Positions 1-12,800 of a DNA stretch of 64,000 nt are shown piece after piece (position 1 is the first letter of the stretch; every line of letters begins with the position of its first letter). Below the pieces are notes generated by a model. The model was given only the letters and a program-made list of their open reading frames with translations, did not search any database and had not been told where the DNA came from. Made by a program: the position numbers and the translations under genes. This stretch comes from Taxawa tesnikishii (nom. ined.) (Eukaryota > Ascomycota > Dothideomycetes > Dothideales), in contig JAPDRO010000014.1 in NCBI GenBank assembly GCA_030247885.1, positions 434,001-498,000 of the forward strand. Reading direction: 5' to 3'.

Positions 1-134
1 TAAGCACACGAAAGCTTTCACTTGAGCCGAACAAGGCAGCTTGAAGTGCTTGATTGACAATGGATCGATTCGGGGCGGCACAAAACGACATCACAGTCCT
101 TGGCTGATGCCGGTCTTCGTTCGATAGCACCAGG

Positions 135-140
135 TATAAA
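135..140 (+). promoter_or_regulatory. TATA box of the sedolisin gene
   Basis: TATAAA lies 74 bp before the ATG of the secreted peptidase gene. The motif is exact and the distance is usual for a fungal TATA promoter. Its function is inferred from position only. Confidence 0.5.
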
Positions 141-213
141 CATGGGCCCTCGCCCAGGAACCCGCGGTTTCGAAGAATCGGGAACTCACCTCGTGTGGAT
201 GTCAAGATAGCCC

Positions 214-2204
214 ATGATGTCTCTGCCTCTTCTCAAGTTGTCGGCTTCGCTAGCCATTGCGGCCCTGGGCGCCCATGCCCTTCCAACAGCTTCATCCTCC
301 ACCTATGCAGTCAAGGAACGCCACGTCGTACCACGGGCGTGGACTGAAGCTGGACCGGCCGACAAGTCGCAGGTTATGCATCTTCAGATCGGTCTGAAGC
401 AGCGCAACGAGGGCGTCATTGAGCGGCACCTGCTCGAAGTCTCAAATCCTCACCATGAGCGTTATGGCCAGCATCTTTCGGCTCAGGAGGTGCATGATCT
501 TGTTGCGCCTGCCGACGAGACCGTAGACGCAGTTCGCGACTGGCTTCTGGAGCACGACATCTCGGACATTGGTCTCTCTCCTGCCAAAGACTGGATCCAT
601 ATCGTCGTCCCAATTGGAAAGGCAGAGGAGCTTCTCCGGACGAAGTACTCAAACTTCATCAACGAGGACGGACACTCCATCTCACGCGCGCCTGAATGGT
701 CTCTCCCATTGCATCTGCACGAACATGTTGATGTTGTGCAGCCAACTACCTCCTTCTTCCGGCCCAAGGCGGAGATCAAGCCATTCGGACCGGTTGGGGA
801 TCACTTCCCTCTCACCCACCATCATGGTGGGAGCACACCGGCAAGCATCAGTATGGCCAACATCCTTCTGTAAGTACCGACCATCCATGCAGCGCAACTG
901 CAACAACCTCTCTCAGGCGACGTTGACTGACATTCCTCTCAGTCCGGGTCCTCCCACACTGACGCGGTGGCCGCTGCTTGCAACGTGAGCTTCACTACCC
1001 TCAACTGCCTGCGCACTCTCTACGGCACCCTTAATTACACACCCAAGGCAGCCGGAAACAACAAGATTGGCATCTGCAACTACTTGAACGAGACCAATAG
1101 GCGCGACGACGCGAAGACATTCCTGGAGACATTCCGGCCGGAAGCCGCGTCTGCAGCGGACGAGTTCCAGTTCGTAAACATCGCAAATGCCGCAAACTAC
1201 CAGGGCCCAAACATCTCACAAGTGATTGCGGATGGTGTGGACGTCGAAGGCAACCTCGACGCTCAACTTGTCCTCGGCATCAGCTGGCCCACACCCATGA
1301 TCTCCTACCTGACCGGCGGCAGCCCACCCTTCATTCAGAGTATCAGCACACCAACCGACACGAACGAGCCGTACTTGACATGGCTCAACTACGTCCTCTC
1401 ACAGTCCGATCTGCCACAGACTATCAGTTCCAGCTACGGCGACGACGAACAGACAGTTCCCTACTCGTACGCCAAGCGAGCCTGTGCCGCATTTGCCCAG
1501 CTCGGTGCTCGGGGCATCTCCATGCTTGTTTCATCGGGAGACGCCGGTGTCGGTTCGAACGGAACATGCTACATCAACAGCACCAATTCATATGCCTTTA
1601 CTCCCGACTTCCCAACGTCATGCCCATGGGTGACATCGGTTGGTGGGACGGCAAACTTTAACCCGGAAACTGCGGTCACCCGTTTCGCCTCCGGTGCCGG
1701 CTTCAGCAACTACTTCGGCGCTCCTGCTTACCAAAAGGCCACTGTCGACGCATACATCGCCAGCCTCAACGGCATGTACGATGGCCTTTACAACAAGAGC
1801 GGTCGCGGCTACCCCGACGTTGCCGCCCAAGGCAACCACGACGCTATTGTCTGGGCGGGCAACATCCGGACCGTGGGCGGCACATCCGCCTCTTCCCCGA
1901 CCTTCGCCGCCGTTATCGCCCTCGTCAACGACGCTCTCATTGCTGCAGGCAAGAAACCCCTCGGCTTTCTGAACCCGTGGATCTATGGAGGAGCCTACAA
2001 GGCCCTGACGGACATCACCATCGGCTCGAGCTTTGGATGCAACACAACTGGCTTCCCAGCGCAGGAGGGCTGGGATGCGGTGACTGGTTGGGGTACTCCA
2101 GTAAGTAACGATGATAGGAGAAGGGAGGCCGGGACTGAATTCTGATTTGCTGACTTGTATTGCAGAACTTTGGAGAGCTCGTGAAGCTTGCGCTTCGTAA
2201 GTAG
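214..2204 (+). CDS. Secreted sedolisin-family tripeptidyl peptidase (S53)
   Basis: A secreted acid serine peptidase that removes tripeptides from N-termini outside the cell. The start has a signal peptide (MMSLPLLKLSASLAIAALGA), then a pro-domain to about residue 190, then the catalytic domain. Family residues are visible: Glu and Asp in VEGNLDAQLVLG, the oxyanion Asp in SSGDAGVG, and the nucleophile Ser in GGTSASSP. Three exons are supported: 214 to about 869, 943-2100 and 2166-2204. The last junction (donor 2101, acceptor 2165) joins cleanly and gives the ending NFGELVKLALRK. The first junction is a problem. Donor GTAAGT at 870 and acceptor at 942 do not keep the frame. Either a GC-AG intron (GCAAGC donor at 841) is used, or one base is missing from exon 1. 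Many other genes here lack single bases, so both remain open. Confidence 0.9.
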
Positions 2205-3218
2205 AGGTACGACGGATGAACGAGGTGTATCTGGAATGTACATGATGGTACGAGATGACACGAGCCAAGCTATGATCAATGGATGCGTGTTTTCTACTCA
2301 CTCTTCTTCGGTGGAGTTTCCGTCCACATGCCTGCTACTTGTTTCAAGAAGAATCCGTTGCCGAACAGTTAGCTGTTGAAAACTGATTGCATGTCCCATT
2401 GATCGTTGCCTTCCTTACCTTTAGATCCTTGCTCTGCCATTACCGTCTCTTTGTTTCTTAGGACAGCAGCCCATCTACATAGCAAGTGACGTGGGCCATC
2501 CAAACACGTAAGGAGTGAGGAGAAGAGAAGATCTGGGCCTGTTGACTGTGTCGCATACGAACTCGGAAAGTCGACGAAAAGGTAGAAGAATCAGAGTACA
2601 GTGAAGGCATTATAGCTCGAGCATAATACTCATTCATACCAGTCTAGTGCTGTGGTATTACAGACAGTCTTCTGCTCGTCGTGAGTGAGTAATCAGAGAC
2701 AAATGCACGCTGGTCAGTGCACCGCGCGTCTCCATCTCCAACACGTCCAACATAGGCCTCTATCATACGTACTCTATACCGCACAGCAAGCCATCATGAC
2801 GCATCGTGCTCAAATCCTTCTTGAGTCGCCACAGGTGCTATGGGTCCGTGCTCTCTCTTTCATCGACGACGGTTCCTTCCACTGATTACGATGCCGAACG
2901 GCATCTCACGGTTTCCGTAACACCGTCGGGATTATCTTGACATCGCAACGCAAATGTGTTTTCCACCGGGGCGCGTCCGAATCAAAGAGAGGTACCGATG
3001 TTACGAAAACCAAATCTTGGTAACCGATCCCTTCGTGTTTGATCGCTTTAGCGTCGGAAAACAATATGTACACTCCAAGTGCTGTGGACGATACAAACTA
3101 CCCTCACAAACCAGGACTGAAATGCAGATCATCGAATGTGAGAACAAGCGTATAACCAAAGTCTTGGATACATCTATGCAGACTACGAAGGCTCAATCCT
3201 CGCGCACGATCCGCATCA
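2205..3218. other. Intergenic, no gene seen
   Basis: About 1 kb downstream of the sedolisin gene. Only short open frames without recognisable content occur; one of 124 codons runs from 2954 to 3328 on the plus strand and could be a leader or an upstream exon of the next ORF, but nothing supports that. Confidence 0.4.
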
Positions 3219-3892
3219 ATGGAGATTTTCAGAAGCCTCCGCTTTCGGAATTTAGTTGGTGGGTTACAGGCCACTACACATACGTGTTTCTCGACTGGAA
3301 GGCCGTATACCAAGCTTTGTTTCTTTGAACGCCTCGAACTCGTGGAGAAGGGTGATTCTTACCGGGAGAAAGAGTCAACGGAGCCCCCGGCGTGGATGTT
3401 ATCGGAAGATTCTCTTGCGCCAGGCGAGCTAGAAGAGGCCAGTGACGCAGACTCTGATGTAGAAAGCGTCGATGGAGACGAAACCCCTTATGAAGGGGTA
3501 GGTGAAGGCCGCGCTGCTCCTACAGGTAGACGCGCTATGCACATCCTCGCAATCAGCGCACCGGCAACAACAGTGGAAGAGTCAATTCCACTCGGCAGAC
3601 GAGGGTATCAGTCGCGAGCACAGGAGTATACACCAGAGCCGCTTCTGATGGCGGCACACGAACGTCGCAGCGGACGGCAGAGTGGCTTGCAAGAGTCCAG
3701 AGAGAGCAGAACGGAGACAGCCTCGCGGACGTCCACCAAAGTTTGAGATCTCCTAGACAGCTGAGGCGGGGTCCACGCGTACCGCTCAGGCAGATGTATA
3801 GAGATACGAACCTCCGGCACTTGGGTCGTCATGCGCAGCCGGATCGCGAGGTGCAAACGTACTTCATCTCCAATCCGGCAGTAGGAGCGCCG
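3219..3892 (+). CDS. Hypothetical acidic protein (doubtful)
   Basis: I do not recognise this protein. An open frame from 3219 to 3746 has an acidic stretch (LEEASDADSDVESVDGDE) followed by Arg-rich sequence. After about 3675 a neighbouring frame stays open to a TGA at 3890-3892 and keeps the same Arg/Gln-rich composition, as if one base were missing near the GGACGGCAG sequence. That matches the single-base losses seen in conserved genes of this window. No signal peptide, membrane helix or known motif is visible. The real start may be the Met at 3396 or an exon further upstream. It could also be a chance ORF. Confidence 0.3.
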
Positions 3893-6693
3893 TGAGGATT
3901 CATAAAGTCGCATCAAATTTCAAGAAGCGCATACGACAATAAACCACGAGATGTCGGAACGACAGCGATAACAGTCCTCAGGACGATGCCGCGCAAAATC
4001 GGTCTTGGAAGGCGCACTTTCGTGCCGCTTCGTGCAACTACCTGGCGATGCTTCAGTGGAAATGAGTGTGGAGTGACGTGTTGTTGATCGGTCAATTGGC
4101 TCTGCTGGCGCGTTTCGTTGTTGGAAGGTAACTGGCACTCTTCATCGTCCCGAGAGCTGAAGTTTGCGGCTTTGCGATACAAGGTTGGTTTGCGTATTTC
4201 TATGATAGGTAGCTGTAATCTACGCGTCGTGTTGCTGGCACAACAAGCGCTAAAGCCTGCGGGCTCCAAATAGAAAGGCATATGCATTACGGACATGCAA
4301 TCTTCTGGCATTATCATCACATTTCCTTAGAACGAACAATGGGCTACCAGTCATGCCTCGACACAACCCAGCCATACCGGACTGGGATGAATGATTAGCC
4401 CACGATTGGGGCGAATAAAAGAAAACGCGTACAATTGGGGCAAATGCCGTTCAATATGCAGTCTGGCCAATATGCCAGTGACCGGAATCATGACTGCGCG
4501 CACGCTAGCACCAAGCACAATACCTCCACCACCCTGTGTATCTAACCTCGACGACTGCATTTTGCTGTTTGGGCTGGGAGATGCGCCAACCTGCCAGTTC
4601 GTTGGTGCACCGACTGCAACACCGACCACAGTCTTTCCCAGCTCGAGCGACGGCCGCACTGGAGGGCAAAGCTGGGCTGCTACGCCCGCTCTGCTGACTA
4701 TCATGGTAGCGCTGCGACAGTCGTCTATCTTGACCACTGTGCGACGCGGCGGAGGAAGCTCCGCGAAGGAGAGTTCGACAAGCGCGTCACGGACAGGAGA
4801 GTGGTACGAGTACAGCGCGACGGTTGGGCTCTGCGTTTGAGCGATCTGGATTGCGTTCGGTTGCGGACACCTGAGATAGAATCGGGGACCTCTTACTGAG
4901 GAGACAGGTGTCGTCGGTACCGTTTGTTCCTGTTCCTGTGCCGAGCTCTCGGGTTGCACCACAAATTGACACCCACCAACCAAAAGCCGCATGCTGTTCC
5001 ATCACACTACAGAGGAATAAGGTCGCATGCAGATCGCAAATCAAAGTTCGCAATGTGAGCTAGAAAGGTGCATCATGGCGACCACGCTATACGTTTCTGC
5101 AGGAGATTTGCAGTTTAGTGAAATTCCAGCATCTCCGGGTTCGTGTTCGCATTGCGTGCCTCTACGAGTGGATGGCGGACGTCGGCATCTTTACTGCGAG
5201 GGTCTTTTTGGCTTTCAGATTAGGTTGGCTCGATGTCTCGCCCCTATTTCAGTTGTTTGCGCATGCTTTTACGGGGAATTGCGAGGCGCAATCTAACCTT
5301 GGTGGGGTTGCGTGCGGATACGAAAGGGAAACGCACCACCGGTGATCGCCGCTCTGCTCTTCTGCGGAGCACTTCGCCTGGAGAGGATTAAACATCTTTT
5401 AAGTTGCGAGACAGCAGGCGTCTGTTGAGTTACGAGTGTCTCGTTTCTATTCCTGGGTCCTCGGCGACCGCTGACACGGTAGAGCAAGGTTCTGTCTCTC
5501 GTTTGAAGACCGCTGGAACCCGTTCGAACGGTGCCAGTTTGTGTTCGAACGGTGGGAAGAGTGAGCGAGACTTCTCGTGTCTCTGTGGGCTAAACGGGCC
5601 GCAAGCACGCAGCGGTGAAGTTTGCTTTTCTTTCCTTTTTTTCCTCCAGACAGTTTCGGCGATTGTATCATGGTCTTTTGCGAGCCCATGGTTTGGCGTT
5701 GGGCTGATCTGATCTGATCTGAGCTGGTGTGCACCGAGGCTTGCGGCGCTCCAGCCAGCCCAGTCTCTGGTGCGAAAGGAGTGACTGGCTGCATGCTGCT
5801 GCTAGAGCGCTGATAGATTCGGGAAAGTGGTCCAGAGAGACGCCACGTTACGGCGCACGTGGACAGGGATGTGACGCTGTGTGCGCAGTAGAGGCTTGTG
5901 GCTGGCTGGCTAGAAGCTTTCTCTTGCTGGTTCGCGGGAAGAGGCATCGCTTGCGGGGAAGATCTGATCTGACCGCGGCAGATGCTGCGAGTGGTATTTG
6001 CTATTTGCTATGTGCTATCTGGTATCTGGCCGTACGCTCGCTCCCTTAGTGGTTGGAATCAACGTTAAATGTCTATTTCTGGGACTTCACTCCCCAGCAA
6101 TGCCGCAATAGGGCTGCCAACAAGGCTGTAAGCCGTGAGATTTTCCTGTCGTTTGGCGAGCAAACACCGCTTATAGTAAGCAACATGCGCAGCGCAGCCC
6201 AACGTCCCACAGCCATCCCGCCCTCTCTTTCCACTGCAAAGCAGGCGTGCTGCCAGACGAAGACGGCCCTCTACGGCACAGCAATATTCCTTCTGCTGCA
6301 CCTTCTGCGCTGATGTCCGAACTGTCTCACAGCTGACCAAGCACATGCCCGTTTCGAACGGCGCTGCACCGTTAGCTTGCATGCCAAGGATAGACCCTCT
6401 GGAGAAGGCCTGCCCGGAGCTGCGCCATGCCGATGCTATTCACATCGCCATCGGCCGCTACTGGCTAAGTGTGAGCTACAGTAGCCTTGTTCACTAGCGT
6501 AGAGCATGTGCGTATGACAGTGACAGACAGCGGAGATATATTATACCACGAGCGGTACCTCTCGAGTAGTACAATTCACCGTTGGCTATCATTTCGTCCA
6601 TACACCGCTCTCCATCTCCCTCACATATATCTGCAGCTTCCCTCGCCTACGACGTCTACACCTGAAAAAGAACCTAGATTCATCTCTGCCAAC
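3893..6693. other. Intergenic, 2.8 kb without a convincing gene
   Basis: Open frames on both strands (for example 4351-4992 minus and 4391-4840 plus) overlap each other and have no recognisable domains. The minus one contains long hydrophilic and Pro/Ser-rich sequence, typical of chance ORFs in GC-balanced DNA. Small direct repeats are present: GTTCGAACGGTG twice near 5530-5555 and three TGATC-type pentamers at 5705-5719. No transposase or reverse transcriptase motif was found. Confidence 0.4.
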
Positions 6694-7008
6694 ATGTCTG
6701 CCGTCGTGGAATACTTCTCTCACTGCAGCGGCGATGCCAAGGTCCTGCTGCTCATCACCGCCTGCGTAGTCACATTGGCCATCTTCGATGCTGTTATGGT
6801 CGCTGCAAAATGGTAAGCTCGGATTGTTGTTGCTCCATTGAAGGCCTTCTCTGACCGTCTGAACAGGTATCACTCCTCGAGAATAGCAGTGAGACTCTTA
6901 GAGGATCTAGAAGCCGCGAACTGGGAGAACGCCCCAATAATCCCGACCGGTGGTGATGTGACTTTCGACGATGAAAAGAAGCTCTTGATTATGAGTGTAA
7001 TGGAATAG
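6694..7008 (+). CDS. Small single-span membrane protein (86 aa)
   Basis: A two-exon gene not seen as one open frame. Exon 1 is 6694-6812 and exon 2 is 6867-7008; the intron has donor GTAAGC at 6813 and acceptor CAG at 6864-6866, and joining restores a Trp codon (AKW then YHSSR). The 86-residue product has one hydrophobic helix at about residues 16-37 (VLLLITACVVTLAIFDAVMV) and then a short hydrophilic tail ending KKLLIMSVME. There is no clear cleavage site, so it is probably a membrane anchor protein. I do not recognise a family. Support comes from the clean splice sites and the frame continuity through both exons. Function is unknown. Confidence 0.5.
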
Positions 7009-7279
7009 GCCATGGAACCGGATCCACCTTGTCACGTCACGCTCAGCTCTCAAACGAAGGAGTTCCCTTGGATCATGATGAAGGCAGGATTCGCAAAGGA
7101 ATGTGGTCACAACATTCCTCGACGCTGTTTTGTTGATCTGGAGGCCTTGGAATGCTCCTCCACACTCCAAGAATACGAACGCTTCTCTCCACACCTTGGA
7201 CAATACCTAACCGAGACATTCGTTACACGAGTGGCGCTCTCGTACTGACTATCACCGTTGAAACTATATCACAGACACC

Positions 7280-8638
7280 ATGCATTCTACGGTCAATTTG
7301 TGGACTTTGCTCCTTCTCCAGGGCGCGGCAGCTGGTCGCCTGCCAGCTTTCAGACACGAAGCAGTCGGAATCAAGCCAAGACAAGCCGACGACGCATTCG
7401 CTCAAGCTTCTGATGCTGCTGATGCTGAACGGTACCTCTGGCCACACGTGGATCCATTGGGAGGCCCGCCGTCAGCATATTCACCTACTGCGCCTATACC
7501 TGAAGTTTTGACCTTCGTTACCCCCTCTCCAGGTGCCACTCCGGTCGCCATCACTACGCAGAGCCAACTCGTTGCGTCTTACGTGCCCGAGTTCACCCTC
7601 TGTGCGTTGCCACCGGAGGCTTTCTTTCCCATCACAGCTACTCCCTCGCTCCGTCCGTCCGCCATGACGATGCCATACCGTAACTATTCTGTCTCTGTCC
7701 CGCCAAGCAACGGTACTTGCACCATCATCTACAGTCCAACAGTCACCATGGTTTGCGCTACCGTGCTCGAGGGGATTGCTACGAAATACACCGTTTCTGA
7801 ATGCGATCAAGAAATCACCTTCTCCAGTGACTACGGTTACGTTCTGGTGACTCCAACTCCAACACTCAGTTCGACGATACTCGCACCCAGACAAGTCTTT
7901 AACGCCAGCAGTGCTATGATTACTCCCGCACCGACCATCGAGACTCTGACGACCTACTACATCGCGCCATGGGCGGAGCTCACAACCGCAGGGCCACCCG
8001 CAGATGTCGAAAAGAAGATCTGCGCAACCTACGACAACGGCACCACAGAATGCGTTCATGAGTTCGAGGTGTGGCAGACGAGCATGGCGACGGTGACGAC
8101 GACCAGCGTGACCAGCATCAACCTGACGACTACCATACAAGGCCCATCACAGATCATTATTGAGACCTTCGTCGCCAACATCACTGAGTATCAAACCCAA
8201 TTCAGTCTGTCAACGACTATGGCGCTTGAGTACATTATTGAGACAGAGACGACAAGCACTAGCAAAGTCTCTGCGGCTTCCGCTGCACCTACAGTCACTC
8301 AGACTTGGACGCTCGAGGATGCTTCTTCAACGTGAGTTGCACCGCCATGTGAGAATTGTACAATTCCCGTTTTGCTGACTGGAAAACAAGGTCTGAACCG
8401 AGATCCATGCGCACAACCACCGAACATATCACGAGAACGGTTTACGCGGGCACCACGACGATTCAAGTCGCTGCCACAACTCAGGCACCCTCGCTCGTTG
8501 ACCTACCTGCGCCGCCCGCAGAGCCGGTTGTGCATACTGCGTAGGTGTTCCCCTTTGCTGTTTCCGTGTACACGTGCTAATCTGCTATCCAGTCCGTCGT
8601 CCCTTGACGTGGCAAGCGTGCTGGGCCTGGGTCAATGA
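7280..8638 (+). CDS. Secreted Ser/Thr-rich protein, likely cell-surface
   Basis: The product starts with a signal peptide (MHSTVNLWTLLLLQGAAAG) followed by an RQ-type processing region. The rest is rich in Thr, Ser and Pro, with several N-glycosylation sequons (NYS, NGT, NAS, NLT, NIT), as in fungal wall or surface glycoproteins. Three exons join in phase: 7280-8331, 8391-8540 and 8593-8638. The donors are GTGAGT and GTAGGT, and the acceptors are AAG and CAG. A few Cys are present (TLCALPP, GTCTII, VSECDQ, TTECVHE) but no domain I can name. There is no obvious GPI signal, since it ends ASVLGLGQ. Function is unknown. Confidence 0.7.
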
Positions 8639-9895
8639 ACACATCTACGAACACCGGGTTTGTAATGATGAGTGCATGGGGCTTTCTTGAGCATGGGTGA
8701 CTTGTTTCTTCTTCCTGTAGCAAAGCATTCTTGTTCGTGCGGTGTTGCCTGGCGGCATCAACTTGCGATACTAAAGGACAACGTATGACTTCATTTCCTT
8801 CACGTGCCTTATTCGCGGTCGGTTGTGTCATGAAGCAGCTTGGTATTACTGTAACCACGGCAGAGGCAACTGTACAGGATACCATTCTTCTTGGTCTGCC
8901 CATGACTCTACCAGCATCTCTTCCCACAAAGTTCCCCTCATACTACATACAGCCTTTCCAGGCAAGCGTTCGACACACCTCTTCATAATCCCTAACCAAC
9001 AACGATCCTCACAGCCTCCTGCAGACCACGAGATGCCAACTTCCTTGGAACGTTATTGACAAGGCAGATGCCATCCTCTACCACTGCATCTACAACCGCA
9101 TCAACAACATCACCATCCGCCCACCTAACTCTTCATCCTCAATCTCCCCAATGCTTAGGGTTAGGGTTTAAAACCCTCCCGCTTGCACGCCGTTCATCGT
9201 ATCCCAAACATCCGGTTCAGCCTTCCCATACCCGTTTGGTGGAGGCAGGCCGTGGATCACGAGCACACTCGTCCTGGTCTACGTCCCCCTTAGTTTCCGC
9301 CTCCTCCATCTTCGCCTACGATCCGTACACCAGGACGGTCACTGTGCAGCGTGAGGACACAACAAGCACGAGGGATGAGGGAAGGGGAAGGCGGAGGAGG
9401 GACGGACCCGTGCACAGGATATCACGCCCCACCGACTCCGCTGCAAGCGCTAAGCCGGGACAGAGATGTTACGGATAGGACAGGACCGCCGCCTAGCTAC
9501 CCGTCACCTAGCCACCGGACGACGGAGAAGGAACGATGGGGCCGCGTGTTGGGCGGAACTAGGTTCATCGGGGTCCTTGGTGTTGCGATACGATACGGAC
9601 AGGGAGTGAAGCTGGAGTTCATGTATTGTTCATGATGGAATCAACTCAAGGAACCAGGTGCTCTAACCGTCCCCGCGTTTTAATCGGCTCTATTCAACGT
9701 CACGGGCATTCGTGCACGGTAACGTCGGTAGAGAGGATGGAATTGCAATATCGCACCCGGTTAGCATGGCAGCAAAGCCCCAAGTTCCTGCCTCATCTGC
9801 CGCTGTGGCAAAGCGCCAAACTCCAAATGCTTCCACCCCGATGATCCAGCAACTTGTAAAAGCACACTATCCCAGACCGACAATCAACTCACCAC
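8639..9895. other. Intergenic, no convincing gene
   Basis: About 1.25 kb between two genes whose 3' ends face each other. A plus-strand open frame at 9056-9478 is Ser/Thr/Arg-rich and has no recognisable content. The only distinct structure is the short telomere-like array at 9155-9177. Confidence 0.4.
9155..9177 (+). repeat. Short interstitial telomere-like repeat
   Basis: Two exact TTAGGG units followed by TT, then AAAACCCT, so the end forms a small palindrome around TTTAAA. It may be a binding site for a telobox/RAP1- or TBF1-type factor, or a scar of end joining. Neither is shown by the sequence alone. Confidence 0.6.
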
Positions 9896-12800
9896 TCAGC
9901 GCTTCTTGTTCGCCGGCTTCGCAGCGGGCTTCGCAGCAGGCTTCGCAGCAGGCTTCTTGCGCTTGGTGTCTTCATCATCAAGACCGCTCTCGCGATCCTT
10001 CTTCTTAGCCTTGCGCTCCAGCTCGTCCCAATCCTCACCTTCCTCTTCGTCGTCTTCGCTGACCTCCTCCTCACTGGCCTCGGCACTGGCGTCGTCGTCG
10101 AACTCCGAGTCATCCTCCGAGCTCTCGTCGCTCGCCAGATCGCTCTCGCTCACCTCGAACGCGCTCTCTTCGTCCTCGCTTCCCTCGTCCTCGCTGTCGC
10201 TCTCCGCAGCAAGGAAGCTCCAACCGCCATCTTTGAAAAAGTGTGCGGGTCCGCCGTCACGGTCTTCATGATGGTGCCCCAGTTCAGATTGAGTGGACCC
10301 TCGGAGTAAGGGATGTCAACACTGTCGAGCCAATCCTTGACCGGGTCTAAGCTTTCGACGGGAATGGTGTTGATGTGTGCTGGCGGGCGCTGGAAGTCCT
10401 TGAACACGAGCACCATATCGAAGTTCTTGAGACCGAATTGGACACGCTCCAGGTGCACGACCTCGATGTCGCTGAGCGTGATGACCATGAAAGGCGGTTC
10501 CGTCAGCTGGACCAAGCAGTCGGTTGTTGGCGAGATCAGGACGCTAGATCGGCTGGGCACACCTTGGAAGCCCAGGTCGCGGAAGGGCATGTCGACCTGC
10601 AGGTTCTCGCTCTTACCGGCGTCCGCGATCTTCTCGGCGAAGCTGCGGAACTCCTTGTCGAGCGCGACTCTGCGGCGACGCTCTTCCTGCTCGGCTTCAA
10701 ACTCTTCCTCATCGCCGTAACGGTGCTTGCGCTTGCGGTTTCCAGTCTCGTCGAACTGCATTTCAGTCGCTTCACGGTAGAACTGCACGTCCTTGGTCTT
10801 CTTTTGCCGACCATGATCGGGTTGTGCAAATGCACATGGATGATGACGATAAGTTCATGCTGGCAAGGCTGGAAGAAAAGGTGCTTGACGTTGCTGAACA
10901 GGACGTCCACCTTCACACCACCAAGATGGATGTAGCGGAGACCGTTCTGGTGAATTTCGACGTGACCACCAATACGCTTGGTCTCCATGGCGGGACGCAA
11001 GAAGATGTTGTCGAGACGCTGAGGCCGGCGATCTGCGGTTTTTAGTCAGTAGTGATTTGTGATTCGGTTCAAGTAGGCTGATGGCTTACTTCTGATCTCA
11101 ATGAGCTTGTCTTGCTCTACAACATCTTCCATCTCCTTCTTCTCCTGTTCCTTCCGCACGGCACTCTTCTTCATCTCTGTGATCTGCTGGACGATGTTAT
11201 CCATGCGGTCGTTGTCCTTGGAGCGGAAGGTCAAGCTCCGCACAAAGTGGGCCGTGGGGTCCTCGAAAGGCTGATCATCTTTCCTACCAACACCTTGACC
11301 GGGGGACAGGAGGTTAATTCTGAGGTAAGAAAAGCCTCCTTCCTGAGTTTGACTTGCGTTTTTGATAGTGTTGATGTGGAAAGGCACGGGCCGTCCCATG
11401 ATTGGCAGGATGATACTGGAGCTCTTGGGGTCGACAAGTATTATAAGATCCTTGACCTTAGATGGGAACTGGTTGTCTCGCTTGTAGGATTCGAAGCGCT
11501 TGAACTTCTTCTCTTCGGTGCCGTTTAGATTTCCGGTGCCTTCACCGTACTTCTCCAGACCTTGCGATTGCTTCTTCTGATGAAGTTCTTTCTGATGCTC
11601 CCTGCGTGCGGCCTCCTTTTCCTCGTTCGCTTGCCCGGCGCGCTCATTACGTAGTCTGGTGCTCTTGATGTTTGTCTGGGCGACAGCGCCCACACGCGAA
11701 TCCTTCTTTGGCTTTGGCTTGGTCTTTTCAGGCTCCTCGTCCTCGTCCTTGAAGAAGAACGAAGTAGATTCCAGATCACTTGGGGCATCTTTGGTGAACA
11801 CCAAACCTTCTGTTCCTCCAACGCGAACAGTGTCCGTAAGGATCAGAGAGTAAACGTTGCTCTTCTTGTCCTGCGGCTTGTCGTTCGCAACGTCGCTGAA
11901 ACCGGTGGTAATACTAAGCGTCATGCCATCCCGCAGTGTAGCATTGCTCTTCGCGTTGATAACAAGTGACGAGTCCCGGGTTTCGATACCGATACCGTAT
12001 CCGATTGTCTTGACAAAGTTGTTCACTAGTGCCGGGTTCTTCGCCTTGATCACATCCAGCGCCTTGCCGTATACGTCCTTAGCAGCCACACCGTCCTTGA
12101 GATTCTTGATTACTGTGTCATGGACGACAAGAAGTAGCTTGTACGCATTCTCCTGTGCCTTGTTCGGGTCGACGAGGTATGTGCGAGCGATGAGTGAACT
12201 GTAGGTCTGGTATCTCAAACCGAGGGTTGAAAGAATGATCCCCGCGTGTAAGTTGTTATCGTCCGGTTCTGCTGAGAGCTTCAAGTCGTATTTACCGCCA
12301 CTTTGCACGATTGGCGAGACACACCAATCGAGTTGTATCGGATCAAAGCCGCTGGACACCTTGAGCTTCTGGAAGAACTTCTCGTCTTCAATCTTGTTTC
12401 CGACCTTATCCGACAGCTGCTTGTGAGACATCTTTTTCTCCTCGTCGAGGATGCCGGACATGGTATCGACGAAGTAACTCGCCATGATGCCACTTGAGGC
12501 TCTGGAGGCGTCGCGGATTGCGCGCTGTATCCCAGTCAGTCGGTATCGCGTATCTTACAGGGTTTTCACGTACCAGCTCCTTCTCGTCCTTGACGGACAT
12601 TGCAGCGGATAGCGCAGGCGCAATGTCCACTTCCTCCACCTCTTTGGAAATTTCCGCAAATGCGTTCTTCCATTCTGTGACGAAAGGACCGGCCTGGTTG
12701 TCCTTTGTGATGACTCCCACTTTCTTTCCTGTGGTCCTGATGAGATCGAGGCAGCGCTCGAACTGTTTTGTGTTTTCCGCCGCATCCTTGCCTCTAACGA

